Positions 38,251-46,309 of a DNA stretch of 64,000 nucleotides are shown here, piece after piece. The DNA lies in assembly GCA_031425195.1 (NCBI GenBank), contig JANPIX010000018.1, positions 1 through 64,000 of the forward strand, written 5' to 3'. The DNA comes from JANPIX01 sp031425195 (lineage in GTDB: Bacteria; Pseudomonadota; Alphaproteobacteria; Rhodobacterales; Rhodobacteraceae). The notes below the pieces were generated by a model that was given only the letters and a program-made list of their open reading frames with translations, ran no database searches and was not told the origin of the DNA. Position 1 is the first letter of the stretch; each line of letters begins with the position of its first letter. The position numbers were made by a program, and so were the translations under genes.

Positions 38251-38955
38251 TTAAATCATGCGGATCGCGTCCTTGCCCACGCTCAGCATATAGCCGCGCC
38301 GCGCCACCGTCTTGACCAAAAGTTCGCTGACCAACTGGTTGCCCAGCGTATCGCGCAACCGTTTCACCCGCGTGGCCCCCGCGGCCTCGTCACAATCCGC
38401 AGCATTGCGCCCCGAAATCACGCCCTCGATCTGCGCGCCGGTCAGCACATCATCATCCATCCGCGCCTCGGCCAGCACTGAAAGCGTTTCCAGCGCCGCC
38501 TCGGTCAAGGCGAATTCCATGTCATTGATATACACCGCCCGCGCCTCACGGCTGATCAACAGGGACGACACCTGAATCCCCGATCGCTGAATTGCCGAAA
38601 TGCGCCGGTTCAGCGCGATGATCGTCACCAGAAACACAAGTGCCGAAAGCAAAAGCGCCGTCGAAAACACCAGCAGCACGAAAATGACCATCCGGTAACT
38701 TGTCAGCACCTCGGAAAACGCCGTCCCTGACTGCGCCAGAATCTCCAAAAGCTTGATCTCGCCGCCCGTCACCAGATCGTCGTTCTCCACGAAAATCTGT
38801 TCGACTTTCGCGTTGAATGCATTGGCGTCGGGCAAATTGACAAACAGAAAGACGGCCGCCCCCAGAAGGATCAGCACGACGGCCGCGATGCCGCCGGCAA
38901 CCACCCGGTTGCCCGCCTTCAAACTGTCAGAAGCGGAGGAAATATTCCCCGGCAC
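38251..38955 (-). CDS. Membrane-tethered winged-helix protein
   Basis: This 234-residue protein has two transmembrane segments (about 18-40 and 87-115) enclosing a loop of about 45 residues, then a C-terminal domain (136-228) that looks like an OmpR-type winged helix: MEFALTEAALETLSVLAEA, ATRVKRLRDTLG, LLVKTVARRGYMLSV. No receiver domain is present. The arrangement suggests a one-component membrane regulator with the DNA-binding domain at the C-terminus, the reverse of ToxR. The GTG start 38953-38955 has GAAGG seven bases upstream and lies inside the preceding gene, overlapping it by 29 bases. Confidence 0.72.
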   Translation of the reverse strand: MPGNISSASDSLKAGNRVVAGGIAAVVLILLGAAVFLFVNLPDANAFNAKVEQIFVENDDLVTGGEIKLLEILAQSGTAFSEVLTSYRMVIFVLLVFSTALLLSALVFLVTIIALNRRISAIQRSGIQVSSLLISREARAVYINDMEFALTEAALETLSVLAEARMDDDVLTGAQIEGVISGRNAADCDEAAGATRVKRLRDTLGNQLVSELLVKTVARRGYMLSVGKDAIRMI

Positions 38956-39211
38956 TGGCTTTCCTTTCTTCAAGGCCCTCGGGCCCGAAGATGGACAGGA
39001 CATTCAGAACTGTCCACCCTTCCTGTGCCAGTCGTTTGGTCAATACCCGCTTGGCGGCCTGCTTGTCGCAATTCGAATCGGCTAATTGCGCCACCCCATA
39101 ATGCAGGCGCAGGGGGTCGTCCTGCTTTGCCTTGTAGTCGGCATAGCATTCCGCATGGGCCGCGTTCGCCATCGAAACGGCAAATAACACGGCAAGGATG
39201 GTGCGCGACAT
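38927..39211 (-). CDS. Small exported protein upstream of the winged-helix gene
   Basis: A 94-residue protein with a clear signal peptide (MSRTILAVLFAVSMANAAHA) and a mature part of about 74 residues with two cysteines (ECYADYKAKQDD, ADSNCDKQAAK). No family is recognised. GGAG precedes ATG 39209-39211. Its last 29 bases overlap the start of the winged-helix gene in another frame, so the pair is probably translationally coupled, and a periplasmic partner role for the regulator is an inference from this. Confidence 0.75.
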   Translation of the reverse strand: MSRTILAVLFAVSMANAAHAECYADYKAKQDDPLRLHYGVAQLADSNCDKQAAKRVLTKRLAQEGWTVLNVLSIFGPEGLEERKASAGEYFLRF

Positions 39212-39428
39212 GATGGCTCCATGATCGGGACGGGCAAGATGAATTGGCCAGTCCGGTAAGCGGTAACTTGCGCGCGTTGGGCGTGATATTCAATATCAAC
39301 CCGTAAACCCCCCACAGTTATCACTTAGCAAGGCGCTGATATTGCGCGGCAGACGGCAATCGCTGGATGGTCGGTCATCGGATTTGCACCTCGACGTGCA
39401 AACCCGCCCCGAACACAGGATCACTGCC

Positions 39429-39902
39429 ATGACCCACATCGCCGCGAACACCGTTGTCCATCCCCGGCTGCGCAACCTGCGCCGCCGGTTTGTCGCGCTG
39501 ATCACTGCAGGGGCCACCGCGCTGGGCCTCCTCGCCGCCAGCGCCGTGCCAAGCCGCGCCGAAGTGGACGGCAAGGATCTGACGAAACTTCTTCTTGGCG
39601 TTGCCATCGCGGCGATCGTGGCCAACGCCCTGTCCGACAACAACGACCGTGATGATGAAAAGCCCGTGGTCGTCAATCCGCGCCCACAGCATGGCAAACC
39701 TGGCCGCGTGCCCGCCGCCTGCGCGATCAAGGTGACGGGCCTGCGCCATGACCGCACGGGTTACAGCGAAAGTTGCCTGCAATCGTACAACGTCCGCAAC
39801 CTTCCCTATCACTGCGCCGTATCTGCAAGGATCTATGGTCATCCCGACCGACTGTTTCCGGCCAGTTGCCTGCGCGACGCGGGGTTTCGCATGCCCCGCT
39901 GA
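39429..39902 (+). CDS. Exported hypothetical protein
   Basis: A 157-residue protein. A long N-region with arginines (HPRLRNLRRRFVALITAG) leads into a hydrophobic core ending ASAVPSRA, a Sec-type signal. The mature part has DLTKLLLGVAIAAIVANAL (possible second hydrophobic patch), an Asn/Asp-rich stretch and four cysteines in a C-terminal region of about 65 residues (CAIKVTG, ESCLQSYN, YHCAVSA, ASCLRDAG). It probably forms disulfides. No function known. AGGA lies nine bases before ATG 39429. Confidence 0.72.
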   Translation: MTHIAANTVVHPRLRNLRRRFVALITAGATALGLLAASAVPSRAEVDGKDLTKLLLGVAIAAIVANALSDNNDRDDEKPVVVNPRPQHGKPGRVPAACAIKVTGLRHDRTGYSESCLQSYNVRNLPYHCAVSARIYGHPDRLFPASCLRDAGFRMPR

Positions 39903-39908
39903 CAGAAT

Positions 39909-39962
39909 CCGGTGTGTTGCTTCGGTCAAGCGTCCCCTTGTCCGGCAAAAGCAGCACACCGG
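39909..39962. repeat. Long inverted repeat downstream of the exported protein gene
   Basis: CCGGTGTGTTGCTT (39909-39922) and AAGCAGCACACCGG (39949-39962) pair over 14 positions with one G-U wobble around a 26-base loop. It begins seven bases after the stop codon and has no T tract after it on the plus strand. It may be a Rho-independent-like 3' end, an RNA-stabilising hairpin or part of an unknown RNA. Confidence 0.6.
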
Positions 39963-40083
39963 CCCAGGGGGCAGGAGGGTGAGCAGCTCCTGTCCCCAAC
40001 CAGATTGAATTTTGCTTAAAGCACTTTCTACGATACCGATTTCAACTACCCGCGCGCCATGGTCCTGATTAAGGTGTCCCCCC

Positions 40084-40725
40084 ATGGCGCGCGATTTCCT
40101 TCCCGATCATTTTTACGAAGACGAAGCCCTCGCCGGCGGTGCGCTCCGCGTGGCCGGGGTGGATGAGGTTGGCCGCGGTCCCCTTGCAGGCCCTGTCTTT
40201 GCCGCCGCCGTCGTGCTGCGGCGCGGCCATGTGCCGGAAGGATTGGCCGACAGCAAGGTTCTGACCGCCGCCCGCCGCGCCGAACTGGCCGCCCTGATCC
40301 ACGCCCATGCCGAAGTCAGCATCGCCGAGGCGAGTGTCGAGGAAATCGACGAACTTAACATCCTGCGCGCCAGCCACCTTGCCATGGTCCGCGCCCTGGC
40401 CGGGCTTGCCGCGATGCCTGATCACGCGCTGATCGACGGCCACATGATTCCCCGAAACATGCCCTGCGGCTCCCGCGCGATCATTCAGGGCGACGCGCTT
40501 TGCCTGTCCATCGCGGCGGCGTCCATCGTGGCCAAAGTGGCCCGCGATCAGCGCATGGTGGATTTGGCGCAACAATGCCCCGGCTATGGCTGGGATCGCA
40601 ACGTCGGCTACCCCACGCCGGAACACCGGACAGCCCTTCTAAATCTTGGGGCCACCGCTCACCATAGGCGGTCCTTCGCGCCGGTGCACAACATATTGTA
40701 TCAAGTCAAAATCTTAAACCCTTGA
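40084..40725 (+). CDS. rnhB: Ribonuclease HII
   Basis: A 213-residue endonuclease that cleaves RNA in RNA-DNA hybrids and at single ribonucleotides. The first catalytic pair is D27-E28 in GVDEVGRGPLAGP; ALIDGHMIPRN and SIAAASIVAKVARD are the other family blocks. The start ATG 40084 gives MARDFLPDHFYED; ATG context is preceded by AGGTG. The TGA stop is part of the first GANTC site upstream of ccrM, and rnhB-ccrM adjacency is common in alphaproteobacteria. Confidence 0.96.
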   Translation: MARDFLPDHFYEDEALAGGALRVAGVDEVGRGPLAGPVFAAAVVLRRGHVPEGLADSKVLTAARRAELAALIHAHAEVSIAEASVEEIDELNILRASHLAMVRALAGLAAMPDHALIDGHMIPRNMPCGSRAIIQGDALCLSIAAASIVAKVARDQRMVDLAQQCPGYGWDRNVGYPTPEHRTALLNLGATAHHRRSFAPVHNILYQVKILNP

Positions 40726-40762
40726 TTCAATAAAGAATTTGACGCCGAATCAGCAATGACTC
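40724..40762. promoter_or_regulatory. Cluster of three GANTC methylation sites upstream of ccrM
   Basis: GATTC at 40724-40728, GAATC at 40747-40751 and GACTC at 40758-40762 fall within 39 bases, 49 bases before the ccrM start. GANTC is the CcrM target. In Caulobacter the ccrM promoter region contains GANTC sites and transcription depends on their methylation state (established there). A comparable feedback here is inference. Confidence 0.75.
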
Positions 40763-40810
40763 ATCCTTGGCCCAACAAGAACGGCACAAATGCCGGGGGC
40801 AGAGGCAGCG

Positions 40811-41932
40811 ATGGATTTGAAGACAAGGGTTTCGGAAACTCAACTTCCGTTGAACCAGATCATTGCAGGTGACTGCATTGAGGTGATGTGGAGCTTACCG
40901 CCTGCAAGCGTGGATCTCATCTTTGCGGACCCGCCCTATAACCTGCAACTCAAGGGGGCACTGCACCGGCCCGACAACAGCCTTGTCGATGCGGTGGATG
41001 ACGAATGGGATCACTTTTCCAGTTTCGCCGCCTATGACGCCTTTACCCGCGACTGGCTGGCCGCCGCCAAACGCATCCTGAAACCGAATGGTGCCATCTG
41101 GGTGATCGGAAGCTATCACAACGTGTTCCGTCTGGGCACCGTCCTGCAGGATCAGGGGTTCTGGCTTCTGAACGACGTGATCTGGCGCAAGTCGAACCCG
41201 ATGCCCAACTTCCGTGGCAAACGCTTTACCAACGCCCACGAAACCCTGATCTGGGCAAGCCGCGATCAAGGCTCGAAATACACCTTCAACTACGAAGCGC
41301 TGAAGGCGCTGAACGAAGGCGTGCAGATGCGGTCCGACTGGGTGCTGCCGCTGTGCACCGGGCATGAACGGCTCAAGGATGAAAACGGCGACAAGGCCCA
41401 TCCGACGCAGAAACCCGAAAGCCTGCTGCACCGCGTCATTCTGGCGACCACAAACCCCGGTGATGTCGTGCTCGACCCGTTTTTCGGTACCGGCACAACT
41501 GGGGCCGTGGCAAAAATGCTGGGCCGTGATTTCATCGGCATCGAACGCGAAGCCGCCTACCGCAAGGCCGCACAGGCCCGGATTGACCGTGTGCGCCGCT
41601 TTGACGCCTCCAGTCTGGAGGTGACGGGCTCGAAACGCTCCGAACCCCGCGTGCCCTTCGGTCAGGTTGTCGAACGCGGCATGCTGCGCCCGGGCGAGGT
41701 TCTGGTGTCGATGAACAGCCGCTTTTCCGCCACCGTGCGCGCCGATGGCACGCTCATCGGTGGCGATGTCAAAGGCTCGATCCATCAGGTCGGTGCTGCC
41801 ATGGAAGGCGCGCCAAGCTGCAATGGCTGGACCTATTGGCACTTTCGTCGCGACGGCCAACTCATTCCCATCGACATCCTGCGTCAGCAGATCAGGTCCG
41901 AGATGGAAACCGACGCTGGCCGTCTGAACTGA
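40811..41932 (+). CDS. ccrM: Cell-cycle adenine DNA methyltransferase (GANTC)
   Basis: A 373-residue beta-class N6-adenine methyltransferase. The catalytic DPPYN is at 40-44 (FADPPYNLQ) and the AdoMet motif is DPFFGTGTTGAV near residue 230, the beta order. A C-terminal domain from about 270 (GMLRPGEVLVSMNSRF) is characteristic of CcrM rather than of restriction methylases, and no restriction gene is adjacent. It methylates GANTC after replication and influences cell-cycle transcription. The start ATG 40811 has AGAGG nine bases upstream. A terminator follows. Confidence 0.96.
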   Translation: MDLKTRVSETQLPLNQIIAGDCIEVMWSLPPASVDLIFADPPYNLQLKGALHRPDNSLVDAVDDEWDHFSSFAAYDAFTRDWLAAAKRILKPNGAIWVIGSYHNVFRLGTVLQDQGFWLLNDVIWRKSNPMPNFRGKRFTNAHETLIWASRDQGSKYTFNYEALKALNEGVQMRSDWVLPLCTGHERLKDENGDKAHPTQKPESLLHRVILATTNPGDVVLDPFFGTGTTGAVAKMLGRDFIGIEREAAYRKAAQARIDRVRRFDASSLEVTGSKRSEPRVPFGQVVERGMLRPGEVLVSMNSRFSATVRADGTLIGGDVKGSIHQVGAAMEGAPSCNGWTYWHFRRDGQLIPIDILRQQIRSEMETDAGRLN

Positions 41933-41982
41933 CGCAATCCTGAAATTCGAACGCCTGTGCTGCGGTTCACCCGCAGCCGCCT

Positions 41983-42015
41983 GCCCCGCCGTGATGTCAT
42001 GGCGGGGCCTTTTTA
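41983..42015 (+). terminator. Intrinsic terminator of ccrM
   Basis: GCCCCGCC (41983-41990) pairs with GGCGGGGC (42001-42008) with a ten-base loop and a T tract from 42010. Confidence 0.85.
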
Positions 42016-42027
42016 TACCGACACGGA

Positions 42028-43353
42028 TCAGGCCGGGTGGGGCCAGCGCGGATGCAGGTCGTCGATCACCACGACATGCGCATGGCGTGCCCCGTGCTGG
42101 GCCAGATGCGGGTGCGTGGCCGAAAGGTCCGGATGATCATGCGCCACCGGCCCGCTATCAGGCGTGATCCACAAGCCCCGCGCCACCCCAGCGGCAATTG
42201 CCGCGACACCGCCCAGCACAACCATGGTCGCAGGCAACCCGATCGCAACCCCGGCCCATCCCGCCAGCGGATAGGTGACAAGCCAGCAGGCATGTGACAG
42301 TGCAAACTGCGCGGCAAAGATCGCCGGTCGATCCTCGGCCACCGTCGACGCGCGCAGCAACCGCCCGGTTGGTGTCTGCACCGCCGAATATAGCGCCCCG
42401 ATCCCGAACCAGATCACCAGAAACCCCGCCCACGGCACGACCACACCCGCCAGCATCGCGGCACCCGTCCCAAACACCAGCGCCGCAAGACAGGCCCCGG
42501 CTGTCAGCATCACCGTCCTGTCCGCCAACCGCTCCAGCATCCGGGGAAGCGTCAATGCCGCCACCATCGATCCCGCCCCGAACGCCGCCAATGCCACCGT
42601 CAAGTCCGTGGCACTTCCGTCATACCCGACGCGCACAAGAACGATGGTGTTCACCAGAACAAAGGCCCCGGCAGCCGCCACTCCCATGTTCAACGCAAGC
42701 AAGCCCCGCAGGCGCGGCGTCGCAAGATAAAGGCGCATGCCCCGCGTCAGCCGCTCCATGAACGGGCGAACCGTCACCGCCGCCGCACGCGGCAAGGCAA
42801 CCCGCCAGACAATCAGGGCCGACACCACGAACCCCAGCACCGTTCCCAGAAACAACAGATTGAAACTGACCACCAACAGCAGAACCCCCGCCAGTGCCGG
42901 GCTGACAAGGTTTTCAAGATCATACGCCAACCGCGAAAGTGAAAGGGCGCGCGTGTATTCCGCCTCATCTGGCAAGACATCCGGAATGATCGCCTGAAAC
43001 GTTGGCGTGAACGTCGCCGACGCCGCCTGCAGGACAAAGATCAGAATGTAGATCTGCCCTACCTCGTCCACAAACGGCAGCATCATGGCCACCCCCGCCC
43101 GCACCAGATCGGCCGCGATCAGAACCGCCTTGCGCGGCAGCGCTTGGGTCAGTGCGGCCGCAATCGGCGAAAGGCCCACATAGGCCACCATCTTGATGGC
43201 AAAGGCCGTGCCCAGCACCACACCAGCCCGTTCTCCCGCAAGATCAAAGGCCAACAGACCCAGCGCGACTGTCAAAAGCCCGGTGCCCAAAAGCGCGATC
43301 ACCTGCGCGGCAAACAACGGCCCGTAAACCCGGTTCTGCAGAATGCGCCACAT
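42028..43353 (-). CDS. MFS transporter with His-rich C-terminal tail
   Basis: A 441-residue major facilitator (12 predicted spans) of the MFS_3/enterobactin-exporter-like type: MWRILQNRVYGPLFAAQVIALLGTGLL opens the first span, and loop FERTLRKG-like basic motifs appear as RMLERLADR. The last 40 or so residues are cytoplasmic and carry nine histidines (AHDHPDL, THPHLAQHGARHAH, DLHPRWPH), suggesting metal binding. NreB-type nickel exporters have a comparable tail, but the substrate is unproven. It is separated from the ABC permease gene upstream by 82 bases. Confidence 0.85.
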   Translation of the reverse strand: MWRILQNRVYGPLFAAQVIALLGTGLLTVALGLLAFDLAGERAGVVLGTAFAIKMVAYVGLSPIAAALTQALPRKAVLIAADLVRAGVAMMLPFVDEVGQIYILIFVLQAASATFTPTFQAIIPDVLPDEAEYTRALSLSRLAYDLENLVSPALAGVLLLVVSFNLLFLGTVLGFVVSALIVWRVALPRAAAVTVRPFMERLTRGMRLYLATPRLRGLLALNMGVAAAGAFVLVNTIVLVRVGYDGSATDLTVALAAFGAGSMVAALTLPRMLERLADRTVMLTAGACLAALVFGTGAAMLAGVVVPWAGFLVIWFGIGALYSAVQTPTGRLLRASTVAEDRPAIFAAQFALSHACWLVTYPLAGWAGVAIGLPATMVVLGGVAAIAAGVARGLWITPDSGPVAHDHPDLSATHPHLAQHGARHAHVVVIDDLHPRWPHPA

Positions 43354-43435
43354 GATCGTTTTCCCCTGATTCTGGTGGACCCACCCTGGCAGGACGACCT
43401 GACAGGAAACAGACAGACACGCCGCCGGTTCCGGC

Positions 43436-44251
43436 CTACTTCCCGCCGCCTGCCGTTTCCGACCCGCCCTTGGTCACGGCATAGGCAATCAGGATCGGCA
43501 CAAAGGTTGCCGCAAACACCACAATCGCCACCACATTCGTCACCGGCAACTGGCGCGGCCGGATCAACTCGTCCAGCATCCAGATCGGCAGCGTCTTGGC
43601 GTCACTGCCCGACCCGGCAGTGAAGGTCGTCACGATCACCTCGTCGAATGACAACGCAAAGGCAAGCATCCCGCCTGCCAAAAGCGCCGACCCAAGGTTG
43701 GGCAGCAGAATATGCCGGAATGTCTGGAAACTGTTCGCCCCAAGATCCGCCGACGCCTCCAGTATGCCCCCCGAAAGCCTGCGAAACCGCGCCACCGCAT
43801 TGTTGTAGACGATCACGATGCAGAACGTCGCGTGGCCCAGAACGATGGTCCAGAAACTGAACGGCACCTCCATGATCGCGAACGCCGACCGCAGCGACAT
43901 GCCGGTGATGATGCCGGGCAAGGCAATCGGCAGGATGATCAGCAGCGATATTTGCTCCCGCCCGAAAAACCGCGTCCGCGCCATCGCAGCCGCAACCAGC
44001 GTGCCCAGAATCAGGGCAAGCGCCGTCGATATCGCCGCCACCTGCAACGACAGGTACAAGGGTGGCCAGATGTCGGGCCTGTTCCAGGCCACGCCAAACC
44101 ACTGGGTCGTGAAACCGGGGGGCGGAAAGGTGTATCCGCGTTCTTCGGTCGTGAAAGCATAGACAAAGATCAGAAGGATCGGCAGATGCAGGAACATCAG
44201 CCCGCCTATCGCCGCGATCCGCAACAAAACCGATGGCGGGTCAAAGCGCAT
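43436..44251 (-). CDS. Polyamine-type ABC transporter permease (PotC-like)
   Basis: A 271-residue inner-membrane permease with about six spans and an EAA loop at LEASADLGANSFQTFRHILLP. It belongs to the spermidine/putrescine permease branch (PotC/YdcV). ATG 44249-44251 overlaps the upstream permease stop by 11 bases; a TTG one codon earlier is possible. It is the last gene of the potD-A-B-C-type operon. Confidence 0.9.
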   Translation of the reverse strand: MRFDPPSVLLRIAAIGGLMFLHLPILLIFVYAFTTEERGYTFPPPGFTTQWFGVAWNRPDIWPPLYLSLQVAAISTALALILGTLVAAAMARTRFFGREQISLLIILPIALPGIITGMSLRSAFAIMEVPFSFWTIVLGHATFCIVIVYNNAVARFRRLSGGILEASADLGANSFQTFRHILLPNLGSALLAGGMLAFALSFDEVIVTTFTAGSGSDAKTLPIWMLDELIRPRQLPVTNVVAIVVFAATFVPILIAYAVTKGGSETAGGGK

Positions 44252-45191
44252 CAAATGCCCCCGCCCGTTTCGCCAGCGCCAGATAGATCAGCATGATGGC
44301 AATCGGCACCACCGCAAAGGCCGCGGCCAGCGGCAGGTTCCCCGCCGTCCCCTGAAACTCGCTCACCGCCATCCCGATGGACCGGGCGGATGTGCCGATG
44401 ATCTTGGGAATGATGTAATCCCCCATCGTCAGCGAAAAGGTGAAGATCGACCCCGCGATCACCCCCGGCAGGGCGAGCGGCAGAACCACCGTGCGGAATG
44501 TCTGCCCCCGCGTCGCCCCCAGATCGGCCGACGCCTCCAGCATCGTCACCGGCACACGCTCCAACGCCGCCTGCATCGGCAGGATCATGTAAGGCAGCCA
44601 GACATAGACGAACACCATCCACGTCCCGATATACGACGTCGACAGCGAATTCCCCCCGATCACCGGCAACGACAGGATGCCGTTCAGCACGAACCCCGTC
44701 TGCGTTGCATCCGCCGCCCAACTGATGATCCCCTCTTTCGACAGGATCATCTTCCACGCGTAAACCTTCACCAGATAGGATGACCAAAGCGGCAGTAGAA
44801 CGCCCAGATAGAACACCGCCTTCCACCGCCCCCGCGCATATCGCGCGGCGTAGTAGGCAATCGGAAACGCGATCACCGCACAGGCCACCGTCACGGCAAG
44901 CGACATGGTCAAGGTCCGCAGGATGATGTCAAAATTCGAAGGTCGCAGCAGTTCGGCATAGGTTTTCAGGGTGAATTCCTTGTTCACCACGCCCGAAAAC
45001 TCGTCAATCGAATAGAACGACTGCAACAACAGCGCCAGCAGCGACCCCAGATAGATCACCCCCAGCCAGATCAACGGCGGCGCGATCAACAGGACGAGCA
45101 ACAGATTGGGCCTGCGCCAGAATGTCGCCGTCAGGCGGTCGGCCCAGCCCTGTTGCGGCAGAATGGCGGGTTGCGCGTCGCCCGTCGTCAT
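44241..45191 (-). CDS. Polyamine-type ABC transporter permease (PotB-like)
   Basis: A 316-residue permease with an N-terminal cytoplasmic extension (QQGWADRLTATFWRRPN) and about six spans. The EAA loop reads LEASADLGATRGQTFRTVVLP. It pairs with the PotC-like protein to make the transport channel. The start overlaps the ATPase stop as ATGA and the stop overlaps the next permease by 11 bases. Confidence 0.91.
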   Translation of the reverse strand: MTTGDAQPAILPQQGWADRLTATFWRRPNLLLVLLIAPPLIWLGVIYLGSLLALLLQSFYSIDEFSGVVNKEFTLKTYAELLRPSNFDIILRTLTMSLAVTVACAVIAFPIAYYAARYARGRWKAVFYLGVLLPLWSSYLVKVYAWKMILSKEGIISWAADATQTGFVLNGILSLPVIGGNSLSTSYIGTWMVFVYVWLPYMILPMQAALERVPVTMLEASADLGATRGQTFRTVVLPLALPGVIAGSIFTFSLTMGDYIIPKIIGTSARSIGMAVSEFQGTAGNLPLAAAFAVVPIAIMLIYLALAKRAGAFDAL

Positions 45192-46183
45192 CCCGCGCTT
45201 TCCATCACATGCAGCGCCCCGGCGTCAAACCCGATCCCCACGGTATCGCACGGTTGGGGCAGCACCTGCCCGGCGGGCACGATCACACCAATTTCGGCCC
45301 CCTGTGCCGTCACCATCACCCGTGTCGCCGCACCCAGATACCGCAGGCTCCGCACCACGCCCGACAGCGTGGCACCCGCCACCGGCATCAGGCGCATCGC
45401 CTCGGGCCGCAGCGACGCCCATTGCAACGGGCCACCCATCGCCTGCGTCAGTTCCGGCGGCAGCACATTCGATGACCCGACAAAATCCGCCACGAACCGG
45501 GTGCGCGGCTGCGCATAGATCTGCGCAGGCGTCCCGATCTGCGCGATCTTCCCCTCGTTGAACACGGCCAGACTGTCGGCCATCGAAAGCGCCTCGTGCT
45601 GGTCATGCGTCACGAACACAAATGTAATCCCAAGCCGCTGTTGCAGCGTTTTCAACTCGTCCTGCATCGCCTCCCGCAGCTTGAGGTCAAGCGCCCCCAA
45701 AGGTTCGTCCAGCAACAACACGCGCGGTTCGTTGACCAAGGCCCGTGCGAGCGCCACCCTTTGACGCTGCCCCCCCGACAACTGCCCCGGCTTGCGGTCG
45801 CCGTAACTGTCAAGCTTCACCAGCGCCAACATCTCTTCCGCCCGCCCATAACGCGCGGCCCGGGCCATGCCCTTGACCATCAGGCCATAAGCCACGTTGT
45901 CCCGCACGTTCATGTGGGGAAACAGCGCGTAATCCTGAAACACCGTGTTCACGTTGCGCAGATGCGGCGGCACGTTGCTGACATCCTGCCCAAAGATGCG
46001 GATGGCCCCGCGGGTGGGCTTCTCGAACCCCGAAATCAGCCGCAAACAGGTGGTCTTGCCCGATCCGGACGGCCCGAGCATCGCAAAGAACGACCCTTCG
46101 GCAATGGTCAGATCAACACCGTCCACGGCCTTGACCGTGCCAAAGTCGCGCGTGACGGACTGGAATTCGACGGCAGAGGTCAT
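45188..46183 (-). CDS. Polyamine-type ABC transporter ATPase (PotA-like)
   Basis: A 331-residue ATPase with canonical motifs: Walker A GPSGSGKTT near 36-44, signature LSGGQRQR, Walker B VLLLDEP and the switch region FVTHDQHEAL, then a TOBE domain (ASLRPEAMRL). Unlike the glycerol pair, all motifs are intact, so it should work as a homodimer. The start ATG 46181-46183 was chosen over a frame extending to 46219 that runs into the intercistronic gap. Confidence 0.93.
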   Translation of the reverse strand: MTSAVEFQSVTRDFGTVKAVDGVDLTIAEGSFFAMLGPSGSGKTTCLRLISGFEKPTRGAIRIFGQDVSNVPPHLRNVNTVFQDYALFPHMNVRDNVAYGLMVKGMARAARYGRAEEMLALVKLDSYGDRKPGQLSGGQRQRVALARALVNEPRVLLLDEPLGALDLKLREAMQDELKTLQQRLGITFVFVTHDQHEALSMADSLAVFNEGKIAQIGTPAQIYAQPRTRFVADFVGSSNVLPPELTQAMGGPLQWASLRPEAMRLMPVAGATLSGVVRSLRYLGAATRVMVTAQGAEIGVIVPAGQVLPQPCDTVGIGFDAGALHVMESAG

Positions 46184-46260
46184 GCAAAAGTCCGGATATG
46201 CGGGGTGGCCCCGCCCCAAGCCCCATCCTACGAGGTGTGCAGAGGCGTACGGGGATACAC

Positions 46261-46283
46261 CCCTCCCCCTTGCGGGGAGGGGC
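46261..46283. repeat. GC-rich hairpin between the binding-protein and ATPase genes
   Basis: CCCCTCCCC (46261-46269) and GGGGAGGGG (46275-46283) form a nine-base stem with a five-base loop, followed by a GGGGGTGGGGG-rich stretch. It lies in the 126-base gap between the potD-like stop (46310) and the potA-like start (46183). Similar strings are scattered in roseobacter genomes as far as I recall. No T tract follows on the minus strand, so it would stabilise mRNA rather than terminate. Confidence 0.6.
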
Positions 46284-46309
46284 GGGGGTGGGGGTAAAAG
46301 CGTGTCGCC

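Noticed and set aside
40714..40728. CtrA-type site TTAA-N7-TTAA near ccrM
   Set aside because: TTAA at 40714 has no second TTAA at seven-base spacing (ATTC is found instead).
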